Below, piece by piece: positions 54,463 through 63,273 of a stretch of 64,000 bases of DNA; the first letter of the stretch is position 1; each line of letters begins with the position of its first letter. Made by a program: the position numbers and the translations under genes. The notes beneath the pieces are model-generated. The model was not told the DNA's origin and ran no database searches. It worked only from the letters and a program-made list of their open reading frames with translations. The stretch is from Desmonostoc muscorum FACHB-395 (GTDB lineage: Bacteria > Cyanobacteriota > Cyanobacteriia > Cyanobacteriales > Nostocaceae), in assembly GCF_014698035.1 (NCBI RefSeq), contig NZ_JACJSF010000035.1, forward strand, positions 1 through 64,000. Direction: 5' to 3'.

Positions 54463-55677
54463 TTAATGAAATGCTGTACTTAGCCGTTCAAGCTGAGATT
54501 CAATAGCTGCTAAAAGTTTATCTTGCTGCCAATTTTGGCTAAGATGGGCGGTTATGCAAGCTGCCCCAGCACCCATACCTTCTTTCACAAAGCCCTGCTC
54601 ATAAGCTCTCAGTTGAGGATAACGAGAATCAGCAAAGCTGAGATTAGTTGCTAATAGGGGAGGGGTTGTTCCACTCTGAGTCAAGTTGCCTTTTTCTAAG
54701 CTGAGGGCTAAGTCAACTGTAGCGCCAGTAGGATCTTCTGCTACCCAACGGGTTGTGCCTACGACTACTGCTTCTGATTGCCATGATAAGGCATAAGCTT
54801 GAGCGATCGCACTCATCAGAGCATAAACCGCCAGCATTTGCGTCCCACCGGCAAGCATTACACCACAACTACGACTAGCTGCGATCGCCATCCCAGCTAC
54901 CACCACCTGCATGGGATCGCCTACGGCTGCGACAAGTTGTAGAGGATCGACAGAATTTCGGATTTTAGATTTTGGATCTTGGATTTTAGATTGGAAGTTT
55001 ATCTCCCCCTGCTCCCCCTGCCTCCCCTGCCCCCTGTCCCCTGCTTTCTCTAGCCCTGCTTGCACTAGTGCCCACTTTTGCCCGTGGTTACAAATAGGGT
55101 GGCTACTGTTAACTTTTCCAGCAGCATCTATACCCAAAGCAGTTAAGATTGCCAGGGCAGTTGTAGTACCTCCGACGACGCACTCACCAAAAATCACATA
55201 ACTCTGTTGCATATTGGCAGCAAGGCGTTCTCCCCAAAGTAGCCCTTGTTTAAACAAGTGGTGTACCGTTGTAATTTCCATAGCAGCGCCTCCACTTAAA
55301 CACTTAGCAGAAGCGCCACCCAAGTCAATTAATGGCACAGCCGGAGGGTGGGGTAAACCAGCATTAAACAAATGAACTGGTATCTTTAGCGACTCAAAAA
55401 CAGCGCGAGAAATCAGCACAGGTGAAGCCCCAGCCGCTAATGGTGGTAGAGGATGTTGGGGCTTATGTTCTGGGCCGTAGTACAAAAACTCGGCATCGGC
55501 ACAAGCGGTATATTTTCGATCCTCTGGAGTACGACCGGCTGCTGAAATCCCTGGAATTAAACCAGTTTCAGTAAATCCTAAAACACATCCAAATATGGGT
55601 AGACAACCACGATATCGTCGTAGCCATTCTTCACCTTGTTCTTTTTGGGTATAAATACGAATTTGGGAATTGGGCAT
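54463..55677 (-). CDS. CobT-like protein (UPF0284, TIGR00303 type)
   Basis: 404 residues of the cyanobacterial UPF0284 family, related to nicotinate-nucleotide:dimethylbenzimidazole phosphoribosyltransferase. Landmarks are GLIPGISAAGRTPEDRKYTACADAEFL, the FGECVVGGTTTALAILTALG segment that matches the CobT active-site glycine loop, and VMLAGGTQMLAVYAL. It probably activates the lower base of cobalamin or pseudocobalamin. Residues ~212-241 (GDRGQGRQGEQGEINFQSK and following) are extra and encoded by dispersed-repeat sequence (about 54953-55050). Upstream is the DUF2232 gene (63-bp gap). Confidence 0.88.
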   Translation of the reverse strand: MPNSQIRIYTQKEQGEEWLRRYRGCLPIFGCVLGFTETGLIPGISAAGRTPEDRKYTACADAEFLYYGPEHKPQHPLPPLAAGASPVLISRAVFESLKIPVHLFNAGLPHPPAVPLIDLGGASAKCLSGGAAMEITTVHHLFKQGLLWGERLAANMQQSYVIFGECVVGGTTTALAILTALGIDAAGKVNSSHPICNHGQKWALVQAGLEKAGDRGQGRQGEQGEINFQSKIQDPKSKIRNSVDPLQLVAAVGDPMQVVVAGMAIAASRSCGVMLAGGTQMLAVYALMSAIAQAYALSWQSEAVVVGTTRWVAEDPTGATVDLALSLEKGNLTQSGTTPPLLATNLSFADSRYPQLRAYEQGFVKEGMGAGAACITAHLSQNWQQDKLLAAIESQLERLSTAFH

Positions 55678-55740
55678 TGGGAATTAGTTAGGACTAATTA
55701 TTTAACCAAGGACAAAGGACAAAGGACAAATGACTAATAA

Positions 55741-56490
55741 CTATCCCTCATAATCCATGAGGACTTGTACCCAGCGTGGTGGACGGGGAATAGGGTTGCC
55801 CAGACGGTCAAAAAGAAACCATGCTGCGAGGTGTACCACAAAAAGGTAGATAAAGTTGTTGAGTAAAATTAGAGCGATCGCTCCCACTTGAATCAAAAAC
55901 ACGCTGGGACTCGCCAATAAACTCAGCTTCAAAAATACCCACTCAATGAACTCAGTCACTTGGGTAATCACATAAATCCACAGGTCTTCACCCGACAAAA
56001 CAGACAGCAACCACAGTCTAAAAAAGACCCCCAAAGTACCCAACAGCGTACCCAAGGTGATAGAAACAATCCAGGGAACACGACGACGATACCATGTCGC
56101 TCCCAAAAGCACGCCCATAAACCCGTAGGGCATGACAAACAGCAAACTACGGGCTGGCCCCATCAGTACAGTCAGCAGTAACCCAGAGGTGAGTGCTGCC
56201 ATCCATGCTGCACGCTTGCCCCAACGCAGATAAACTAGAGCGATGGGAACCGGAAAAAATATCCGTAAAACTGGGCCCAATGGAAAATAGAAATTAATAA
56301 ACCAAATTAAGCTAGCAGTACTGGCTAAAAATGCCGTTTCTACCATCCTCAACGGCGCATCAGCCTTGAGTTGAGGAGGCATTAACTGTTGTTCTTTGTT
56401 TAACCAATGATTGTGGGGAGTTGAAGATTCAGTTGATGGTTCTTCCTCCGGTTCATCTGGCAGAGAATCTAAAATACTCATATTTGACAA
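55741..56490 (-). CDS. DUF2232 membrane protein
   Basis: 249 residues: acidic N-terminus (DEPEEEPSTESS), then seven or so membrane segments with the family pattern FFPVPIALVYLRWGKRAAWMAALTSGLLLTVLMGP and a YGFMGVLLGATWYRR loop. DUF2232 resembles substrate-binding (S) components of ECF transporters, but that is an inference and no EcfA/T genes are here. It begins 4 bp after the stop of the Crp-type regulator, so they share an operon. Conserved next to UPF0284 in this window, which may point to vitamin or cofactor uptake. Confidence 0.86.
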   Translation of the reverse strand: MSNMSILDSLPDEPEEEPSTESSTPHNHWLNKEQQLMPPQLKADAPLRMVETAFLASTASLIWFINFYFPLGPVLRIFFPVPIALVYLRWGKRAAWMAALTSGLLLTVLMGPARSLLFVMPYGFMGVLLGATWYRRRVPWIVSITLGTLLGTLGVFFRLWLLSVLSGEDLWIYVITQVTEFIEWVFLKLSLLASPSVFLIQVGAIALILLNNFIYLFVVHLAAWFLFDRLGNPIPRPPRWVQVLMDYEG

Positions 56491-56494
56491 GTTC

Positions 56495-57196
56495 TTAAAC
56501 TATCATTCTTTCCAAGGCTGACAAATCGGGAATACAAATAGTGTCTTGATCCCGTTTAATCAAGCCTTTTTTTTCTAGCCTTGTCAATACTCGTGTCACA
56601 GTTTCCCGTGCCAGTCCGCTCAAACTACTCAATTCTCGATGAGGTAAATTGGGGATTTCGGTTCCTGTTTGCCCTTTTTTTCCCTGTCCTTCTGCCAAAA
56701 ATAGCAAGGTATCTGCCACTCGTGACTGGCTATCAGATTCCCGCAAACGCAATCGGCGATTTACTTGCCGCAAACGTCGTGCCATTAATTGCGCCAATCG
56801 AACTCCAGCCAAGGGTTCTATCTGAAGTAATTTGACAAAATCCTGAGCAGGCATACTGCCAATTACTGTTGGGGCTAAGGTAATCACATCTGTGGAGCGA
56901 GGAACTTCATCTAGCGCCGCCATTTCACCAAACAATTCCCCTTTACCAAGAATATTCAGCGTTACCTCTTTTCCTTCCAGATTGTAGGTGCGGATTTTGA
57001 CCCATCCGTCCATAATAAAATACACAGAACCACCCCAGTCATTTTCTAGCAGAATTACCTGATTGGCAGGGTGAGTGCGGGTAACAAGATGGATAAGGGC
57101 TGATTCCACAGCAGGTTCTGGCAACCCTTGAAAAAAGGGAGCGGAGGTGATCATCCAGGGATTAGCCTGTGCTTGCAAGCTATATCGGTCTTCCAT
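56495..57196 (-). CDS. Crp/Fnr-family transcription regulator
   Basis: 233 residues from ATG 57196 (MEDRYSLQAQANPW); the frame is open to 57235 but this start fits better. cNMP-type beta roll (about 15-130, NDWGGSVYFIMDGWVKI and GELFGEMAALDEVPRSTDV), a long dimer helix (RLAQLMARRLRQVNRRLRL) and a winged HTH (about 175-225, LPHRELSSLSGLARETVTRVL). The usual cAMP-contact pattern GE-x-(R)S is FGEMA...PRSTD, so cyclic nucleotide binding is possible. The following gene is DUF2232. It resembles cyanobacterial SYCRP/Crp-like regulators. Confidence 0.92.
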   Translation of the reverse strand: MEDRYSLQAQANPWMITSAPFFQGLPEPAVESALIHLVTRTHPANQVILLENDWGGSVYFIMDGWVKIRTYNLEGKEVTLNILGKGELFGEMAALDEVPRSTDVITLAPTVIGSMPAQDFVKLLQIEPLAGVRLAQLMARRLRQVNRRLRLRESDSQSRVADTLLFLAEGQGKKGQTGTEIPNLPHRELSSLSGLARETVTRVLTRLEKKGLIKRDQDTICIPDLSALERMIV

Positions 57197-57235
57197 TACG
57201 ACATTTTTATTGAAGCTGCTATGTACACACAACAA

Positions 57236-57913
57236 ACAAGAGCGCCATTTCTAGCCTTAGTCATCAAAGCACAGCTCCCTTTAAAAGAGAAAACTAAACT
57301 ATGCTACATAAGAATACGACAAGAACCTTTTTCTAAATAATCTTTACCTATAAGTTTAAACGGGGTAAAAGTTTTGCAAAAAGTAGTTTATAGCCGACGG
57401 TTGTATTGCTCAAGGGCTAGCTGCATTGCAAACTTGATTAGATGAACTACCACACACCAACCGCTAGGCGGTGTGGTCAGGGCTTCTCAATTAATCACGA
57501 ATAGCCAAGAGAACATCATAGTCCTATTGTCTTGCATTCCCTCCAAGGGCGGGAGTCATGATTCTCAAGACTCAAATAAATCTTTCTTTTGCGACGTGTA
57601 CCTATGAGCTTGATTTTCGCTTACGGCATTGATATCAAGATGTACAATTATACCAGAAAAAGAGTTTGTTTCCCCATGTCCATTTTCAAAAATGGGCAAC
57701 CAATCAGCGGCAAAACAAAGCTTCTTAAACAAACGCTGACTCAAGATTGCCACAACTCCCAGTAATCCATAACATAATGACAGTCACAAGTCCAAGCAGA
57801 AGCTTTTGCCACTCAAAACTTCTCAGATGGGAGCTTACTTCCTCGCAGGGGTACGGTGACTGTAAATTAATTGTCACATTAGTTGATATACGTTTTTAGG
57901 TAAGGTAATAAAA
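57236..57913. other. Intergenic region containing IS605-type remnant B
   Basis: 678 bp between divergent genes. The centre is the remnant at 57442-57652. The GTG start of the large Hsp70-like gene is preceded by TTAGGTAAGGTAATAAAA, a possible ribosome site. A 62-codon frame on the minus strand (57565-57753) spans the remnant and is not convincing. Confidence 0.5.
57442..57652 (-). mobile_element. TnpB-less IS200/IS605-type remnant B (possible omega-RNA)
   Basis: Minus-strand reading from TATAATTGTACATCTTGATATC (57652) through AATGCCGTAAGCGAAAATCAAGC and CCGCCCTTGGAGGGAATG to AGAAGCCC, a stem (CCACACCGCC/GGTTGGTGTGTGG) and GTAGTTCAT at 57442. It aligns with remnant A over its whole length, with small indels. 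Left and right ends seem present with the tnpB gene deleted, leaving about 210 bp. Could move in trans or express a guide scaffold used by the TnpB 5 kb away. Confidence 0.7.
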
Positions 57914-60900
57914 GTGACTTCCAGTGCAGATGAAATTCAAAAGCTGATCGCAGACATTGACAACTTACTTGCCAGTGGTGGCAAGCGCTTGTCTAGATTT
58001 CTGCCTAGTCAGGGGCAGGAACCTAAAGAAGTTTTAGAACGAATTCGCAACTTCTTGGTGAGGCTCCAAGAAAAAGAAGCATTAGAGAGCGATATCCCAA
58101 ATAATTCTTCCGAAGAACCGCGTTCGCCTTTATTAACAAAATTTATTGAGCGAGGTTATAACCAGTATCCCCTACCGCCGCTCGAATCCCATCAGGAACA
58201 GAGTCCTGTTGCAGCCGGACAATTAAAAAGTGAATTTTCGAGCTTGATCCAGCCATTGCGATCGGAATTAGAAGGGCTATTGCAAGAGCGAGCCGCTCTC
58301 ATCCAAGAAATTAGGCAACTAGAGCAAAGGCGATTGCAAAACTACTCCTTAGCGCAACAGTTGACAAACCAAGATCAAATGATTACCGAGTTTTTACAGG
58401 TACTCATGAATCGGCTGGTGCCAACTGTAACGCCACTGTTAGCACAACCGGGGGAAAATTCCACCATTTCTCCAGAAGTAACTAATCACGCAACCTCTGT
58501 AACTCAACCTTTATTAGAATCAGTAGACCGTGTGGAGCAGTTAACCCAGCTAGCCAGGGAGTTGGATCAACGCCTATTATCACTAGATGGAACTGTGAAT
58601 GTAGTCTTTGAGGCACTACAGCGCAATATTCATACTTATTACGAATCACTGTCGCAAGCACTCGCAAGAATGCATAGCAAGGGAATGCAAGGCGAACAGT
58701 TGATGGCCAGCTTTCTCAACAATTTGACCCAGCATTTACAGCAACAATCCCCTATTTCCCCGCCATCTTTGCTGAGGGTAGAATCTGATATATCACCATC
58801 ATTGCCTGACCCAGGCGCGATCGCTGCTAAAGTTGCATCTCAACCCCTGGAGGCAATCCTGCCAGAAACTTCATCTCCACTCACAATAAATTCTGAGCAA
58901 CAGGATACTACCCTCACAGAGGATCTAGATGCAGTGCTGTTGCAGCTTGGTATAGACTCGTCTCAATCTTCCGAAAACCTGACCGAATTATCGCAAGATA
59001 TTTCTGCATTAGTTGGTGATGAAGTAGACCAACTTTACGCGAGTTTATTTGGTATTGGTGATGTTAATAACCCAAATCTTGATGTATTGACGAATGACTT
59101 ATCTGCTTCCACAGCCTCCCAATCAACGTTGACAATCGCTGAGAGTCCATCTGTCCCTCAAAACGTTGATTCTGCGGTTGTGACACCAGATACAGGTATT
59201 TCAGCTCAAGAGACTTTAGTAGAAGCCACAGATTTATTATCAGAGCCACAGGAAGAACTATTTTTTGCAGAAGATACTGATCTAGATTCGCCTTTGAGCT
59301 TTTCTACACCACAAACAGACAGTTCCCCCACGCAACTCGACACTCAGCCAGCTAGTTTTTTTGCAGAGGATACTGAGCTAGATTCGCCTCTAAGCTTTTC
59401 TACACCACAAACAGATAGTTCCCCAACACAACTCGACACTCAGCCAGCTAGTTTTTTTGCAGAGGATACTGAGCTAGATTCGCCTTTGAGCTTTTCTACA
59501 CCACAAACAGACAGTTCCCCCACGCAACTCGACACTCAGCCAGCTAGTGTTGATACAATTAATACCCTAACTGATCTATTGACTGGTGCAGGTAGTGAGC
59601 AGGAATTACTGGAAATATCATCCTTTTTGGATAATGGCACAACTACAGAACCAGTTACTCCGAAAGCAGCAGAAATTGCTTTGGCATACCCCTACGAAGA
59701 AGCAAGCTACGCGCAGCCTCTCGTAGAGAAGCCCACCGAAGGTATCGCTCCACCGGAAATATTGAGCAACAATGATCCGCCAGACCCTTTTTTAGATAAC
59801 TACATTGCTGCTTCACCACAAGAAAACTTGCTTTCTGTTGAGTTAAACCAGACTCCAGTTGTACCTGATATTTCTTTAGATGAAGAACAGTTGCAGCAAT
59901 TAGATCGAGATTTGGCTAATTTTGATCAGCAGCTAAATTCTGATTCGCAACCAGGTACCAATTTGGATATTGCCTCGGAACTAATTGATAAAACTCAAGA
60001 CACAATCCCTACAACTTACCCTGAGCCGCAAACAGAAAATACCTCAACAGAGGATTTATCAAGTTTGACAGTTACCCAGGTAGAAAGTGAAGAAAAAAAG
60101 GAAATCACAACTCCTATTCAAGACAGTTTTTTATCTTCAATTTCCAACTCCATCAATAATCCAGAAGTTTCGCCTAATGTTCTAGAACCAGTTTGGTATT
60201 TAGGAATTGATTTAGGTACAACCGGAATTTCTGCCGCATTATTAAATCGATCAACTTTTGTTGTACATCCTATCTACTGGTCAGCAGAAAATCCGCCGGG
60301 AACAAGTTCCTTCCAGGAATCATTTCGTTTGCCAACAGAGGTTTATCTTCCTACAGCTTCTATACCCCAGGGTGAAAGTGTAAATATAGAAGTCAATGAG
60401 CAGACAGCACCTGCGGCTGTTGCTCAAGATAAAGCACCTGACCACTCGGTTCCTCCTACAACACGTAAATCAACAGCAGATTCGACAATAAATAACCTCT
60501 ACTCGGCACAGTTGAAGCCCTATTTACAAGTAGCCATTCCCTATAAGAAGGAACGGCAAAAATGGGAACCTGTTTTACAATTAAATGAATTTTCGGCAGG
60601 GCCTTTAATTTGGGTTGTGCGATCGCTCTCTAAACTACTATTAACCCTCAAATCCGAAAAAACTTGTACCACCCCTAGTTTAATGGCTGCTGCTGTTGGG
60701 ATCAGCGAACAAGATTTTCCGCAGATTATCAATAATATTGCTGGTGTGATTTGCACCTGTCCATCTAGCTGGTCGGAACAATACCGCTTTAATGTGCGGG
60801 AAGCTTTACTGACCAGTAAACTCATCCAACATCCGCAGCAAGTCTTTTTTGTCGAAGAAGCGATCGCTAGTTTACTCCCAGAACTCGATGCTGCTAGCGG

Positions 60901-62128
60901 TGAGCAAATAAAATTAAGCCAACGTCAAGGTTCTCAGCCGGCAAAAACCAGCGAACATCCGATTGTTGGTAACACTCTGGTAATAAACATTGGGACAACT
61001 GCCACAGAAATGTTGCTAGTTGATGTCCCAGAAAGCTTACCGCAATTGACATACAATGATTTTATGCTCCATAGTTTTGCTTATGCTGGCAAGGGAATTG
61101 AACAAGATATTATTTGCCAGTTGCTATTACCACCTAAATCTCGGCAATCACGCCTAGAAACACAAAGCGACCGCAAAACTACCAGCAGTAATCCTTGGCA
61201 ATGGCAACCGTCAATTCCCGGTTTAGACCAAATGCGCTGGCAGAGTTTAGGGTTGGAAGAATTAGAACTACCGAGAGTCGGAGAACCAGATATTACCGCG
61301 CGAATTCGTCTTCAGCAGCGTCTAGAAAGTTCTTTACTGGGACAGGCGGTATTAGATGCGGCACTAGCTCTGAAGCTGATTTTGCAGCACCAAGAATCTT
61401 TTACCCTAGAATTAGCCGATCAGCAGTGGATTTTGCAGCGACGAGACTTAGAAAGCCAGGTATTTATCCCCTTTGTGCGCCGCCTGAACCGAGAACTCAA
61501 CAAATTATTGGTAGCTCGTGGTATTCCGACAGAATCTATTAATCAAGCTATCCTGACTGGTGGTGTGGCTTGTGTTGGGACAGTAAACCGTTGGTTAAAG
61601 CAGAAACTCCCCAGCACCAAGATTATTCAAGATTTATATCTCGGTGAAAATGGCGCTCCTAATTGCAGTCGGGTTGCTTATGGTTTAGCGATGCTGCCTT
61701 TACATCCCCAGATATTAGATATACCCAGACAACAGTACACTGATTATTTCTTATTTACCGAATTGCTGCGGCTGCTACCAGATCGGCCCTTATCTTTCGG
61801 TGAAGTTATCCAGTTATTTGAGAGTCGCGGGATCAATACTCGCACTTGTCAGCAACGCCTGCTAGCTTTTTTGGAAGGTGAACTCCCTTCAGGATTGATA
61901 CCTTCAGCTATAGATTCAACTTGGCTAACCCAGAGTTCACAAGAAAATCCTGACTATCAGGCGATCGCCACAGCACCACTTTTTGAAAAACAAGGGAGCC
62001 TTACCTATCGTCCCAATTCTCAACAACTGTTGCATTTGCGTCGCTATCTAGATGCTATCAAGGCTAGTAACCAGCAATCATTAGAAGAACCATATACAGT
62101 GAATTTCGCCTTAGAGGTTCATGATTGA
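57914..62128 (+). CDS. Large Hsp70/actin-fold protein with repeat-rich N-terminal half
   Basis: 1404 residues from a GTG at 57914. Residues 1-300 are helical with coiled coil (about 105-160). 300-755 is acidic, Ser/Thr/Pro-rich and probably disordered; it includes three 32-residue tandem repeats (450-545) and a dispersed-repeat-encoded stretch (PYEEASYAQPLVEK, ~592-606). From ~760 an Hsp70-like ATPase fold: LGIDLGTTGISAALL (phosphate 1), CTCPSSWSEQYRFNVREALL, VINIGTTATEMLLVDV (phosphate 2) and QAILTGGVACVGTVNRWL (adenosine). No substrate-binding domain or J-partner gene is nearby. A cyanobacterial DnaK relative, perhaps a scaffold rather than a folding chaperone (inference). Confidence 0.85.
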   Translation: MTSSADEIQKLIADIDNLLASGGKRLSRFLPSQGQEPKEVLERIRNFLVRLQEKEALESDIPNNSSEEPRSPLLTKFIERGYNQYPLPPLESHQEQSPVAAGQLKSEFSSLIQPLRSELEGLLQERAALIQEIRQLEQRRLQNYSLAQQLTNQDQMITEFLQVLMNRLVPTVTPLLAQPGENSTISPEVTNHATSVTQPLLESVDRVEQLTQLARELDQRLLSLDGTVNVVFEALQRNIHTYYESLSQALARMHSKGMQGEQLMASFLNNLTQHLQQQSPISPPSLLRVESDISPSLPDPGAIAAKVASQPLEAILPETSSPLTINSEQQDTTLTEDLDAVLLQLGIDSSQSSENLTELSQDISALVGDEVDQLYASLFGIGDVNNPNLDVLTNDLSASTASQSTLTIAESPSVPQNVDSAVVTPDTGISAQETLVEATDLLSEPQEELFFAEDTDLDSPLSFSTPQTDSSPTQLDTQPASFFAEDTELDSPLSFSTPQTDSSPTQLDTQPASFFAEDTELDSPLSFSTPQTDSSPTQLDTQPASVDTINTLTDLLTGAGSEQELLEISSFLDNGTTTEPVTPKAAEIALAYPYEEASYAQPLVEKPTEGIAPPEILSNNDPPDPFLDNYIAASPQENLLSVELNQTPVVPDISLDEEQLQQLDRDLANFDQQLNSDSQPGTNLDIASELIDKTQDTIPTTYPEPQTENTSTEDLSSLTVTQVESEEKKEITTPIQDSFLSSISNSINNPEVSPNVLEPVWYLGIDLGTTGISAALLNRSTFVVHPIYWSAENPPGTSSFQESFRLPTEVYLPTASIPQGESVNIEVNEQTAPAAVAQDKAPDHSVPPTTRKSTADSTINNLYSAQLKPYLQVAIPYKKERQKWEPVLQLNEFSAGPLIWVVRSLSKLLLTLKSEKTCTTPSLMAAAVGISEQDFPQIINNIAGVICTCPSSWSEQYRFNVREALLTSKLIQHPQQVFFVEEAIASLLPELDAASGEQIKLSQRQGSQPAKTSEHPIVGNTLVINIGTTATEMLLVDVPESLPQLTYNDFMLHSFAYAGKGIEQDIICQLLLPPKSRQSRLETQSDRKTTSSNPWQWQPSIPGLDQMRWQSLGLEELELPRVGEPDITARIRLQQRLESSLLGQAVLDAALALKLILQHQESFTLELADQQWILQRRDLESQVFIPFVRRLNRELNKLLVARGIPTESINQAILTGGVACVGTVNRWLKQKLPSTKIIQDLYLGENGAPNCSRVAYGLAMLPLHPQILDIPRQQYTDYFLFTELLRLLPDRPLSFGEVIQLFESRGINTRTCQQRLLAFLEGELPSGLIPSAIDSTWLTQSSQENPDYQAIATAPLFEKQGSLTYRPNSQQLLHLRRYLDAIKASNQQSLEEPYTVNFALEVHD
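59261..59548 (+). repeat. Three 96-bp tandem repeats inside the Hsp70-like gene
   Basis: Copies at 59261-59356, 59357-59452 and 59453-59548 are nearly identical at DNA level and encode FFAEDTELDSPLSFSTPQTD plus 12 more residues each. Near-identity, including at silent sites, indicates recent duplication. Copy number should vary between strains. Confidence 0.92.
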
Positions 62129-62572
62129 GACTAGTACATCTCCCTAGAAATAAGGATACTATTCAAAATTCAAAATGCTTATAACTATTAAATCTGAGCT
62201 TGCTCCAGAACAACGGGATATTGTCTCAAGCCTGACCAAGCCTGATTTTGTGTAGTTTCACAAAGGGTTAGTATTATGTCATAAGCATTTTGAATTTTGC
62301 AAAGTACTACTAGTACTTAAGTATGGTAATTTTTTGATGTGTACCATTCGCAATAGATTTTTTATTTGATGGATGAAAATACTGTAAATTTACAATCTAT
62401 AACTTCAATTGGAAGATTCTGTAAACTTTGGGTTTTCGGTTTTTATATTGTTTAAATTTTGTGTATATTAACACTCGGTGGTAAAGACAAGAGCAGTAAA
62501 AATCGTCTATCAATTATCTCCATGTCTACACTACTGATGCTAAAACCCCTGTTATAAAATAAGTTAGACCTT
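62129..62572. other. Intergenic region with a 136-bp inverted-repeat element
   Basis: 444 bp. The inverted repeat is listed separately. The remainder (62300-62572) is AT-rich and should contain the sugar transferase promoter; no gene. Confidence 0.55.
62164..62299. repeat. MITE-like element with 19-bp perfect terminal inverted repeats
   Basis: CAAAATTCAAAATGCTTAT (62164-62182) is the exact reverse complement of 62281-62299, enclosing 98 bp. The arms consist of the common ATTCAAAATTCAAAATG intergenic repeat. No target-site duplication is obvious. Confidence 0.7.
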
Positions 62573-63226
62573 GTGAATAATCTTTCTCTTTATTCAGTTA
62601 ATTGTTCGCAACAGCCTTTACACCCTTCAACTTTAAGCCTAAGAAAACGGTTAATTGACATTGTTGGAGCTATTGTCGGGCTAATAATCACATTTCTGGT
62701 AGCGATCCCTGTGGCGATTGCTACCTTTATTCATGAGCCAAGTCCAATATTTTATTCTCAAATTCGCTGTGGTTTGAACGGAAAAACTTTTCGCATCTGG
62801 AAATTCCGCTCCATGATCGTAGATGCTGATAAAGTCAAGCATTTGGTTAAAAATCAAGCCAAAGGTCACATCTTTAAATCTGTTGACGATCCTCGCATTA
62901 CTCCTATGGGTAAATTTTTGCGGCGTACCAGTTTAGATGAATTTCCCCAATTTTGGAATGTTTTGGTAGGGGACATGAGTTTAGTTGGGACTCGTCCACC
63001 CACTCCTGATGAAGTCAGCAATTACGATCCACATCACTGGGATAGATTACGAGTCAAACCAGGCATTACCGGAGAATGGCAGGCTAATGGTCGTTCGAGT
63101 ATTACAGACTTTGAAACCATCGTCAAAATGGATATAGATTATCAACGCAAGTGGTCTGTAAGTTATGATCTGAGTCTGATTATTAAAACTATCTCGGTAG
63201 TATTGAAAAAAACTGGTGCTTATTGA
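62573..63226 (+). CDS. Bacterial sugar transferase (initiating glycosyl-1-P transferase)
   Basis: 217 residues from a GTG at 62573. One hydrophobic N-terminal re-entrant/membrane helix (about 24-50, LIDIVGAIVGLIITFLVAIPVAIATF), then the catalytic domain with WKFRSM, RITPMGKFLRRTSLDEFPQFWNVL (catalytic Asp-Glu pair), GDMSLVGTRP and KPGITGEWQ. This is the small WcaJ/PglC-like form. It transfers a sugar phosphate to undecaprenyl phosphate to start exopolysaccharide or heterocyst-envelope polysaccharide synthesis. No other polysaccharide gene is in the window. Confidence 0.94.
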   Translation: MNNLSLYSVNCSQQPLHPSTLSLRKRLIDIVGAIVGLIITFLVAIPVAIATFIHEPSPIFYSQIRCGLNGKTFRIWKFRSMIVDADKVKHLVKNQAKGHIFKSVDDPRITPMGKFLRRTSLDEFPQFWNVLVGDMSLVGTRPPTPDEVSNYDPHHWDRLRVKPGITGEWQANGRSSITDFETIVKMDIDYQRKWSVSYDLSLIIKTISVVLKKTGAY

Positions 63227-63273
63227 ATAAGTCATTAGTTTTTCTCTTGTGTTCCCTTATCTCCATTTCTTAT

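Noticed and set aside
57565-57753. 62-codon minus-strand frame at remnant B
   Set aside because: Its second half is the IS605-type remnant (NAVSENQA...), so it is a chance fusion with flanking sequence.
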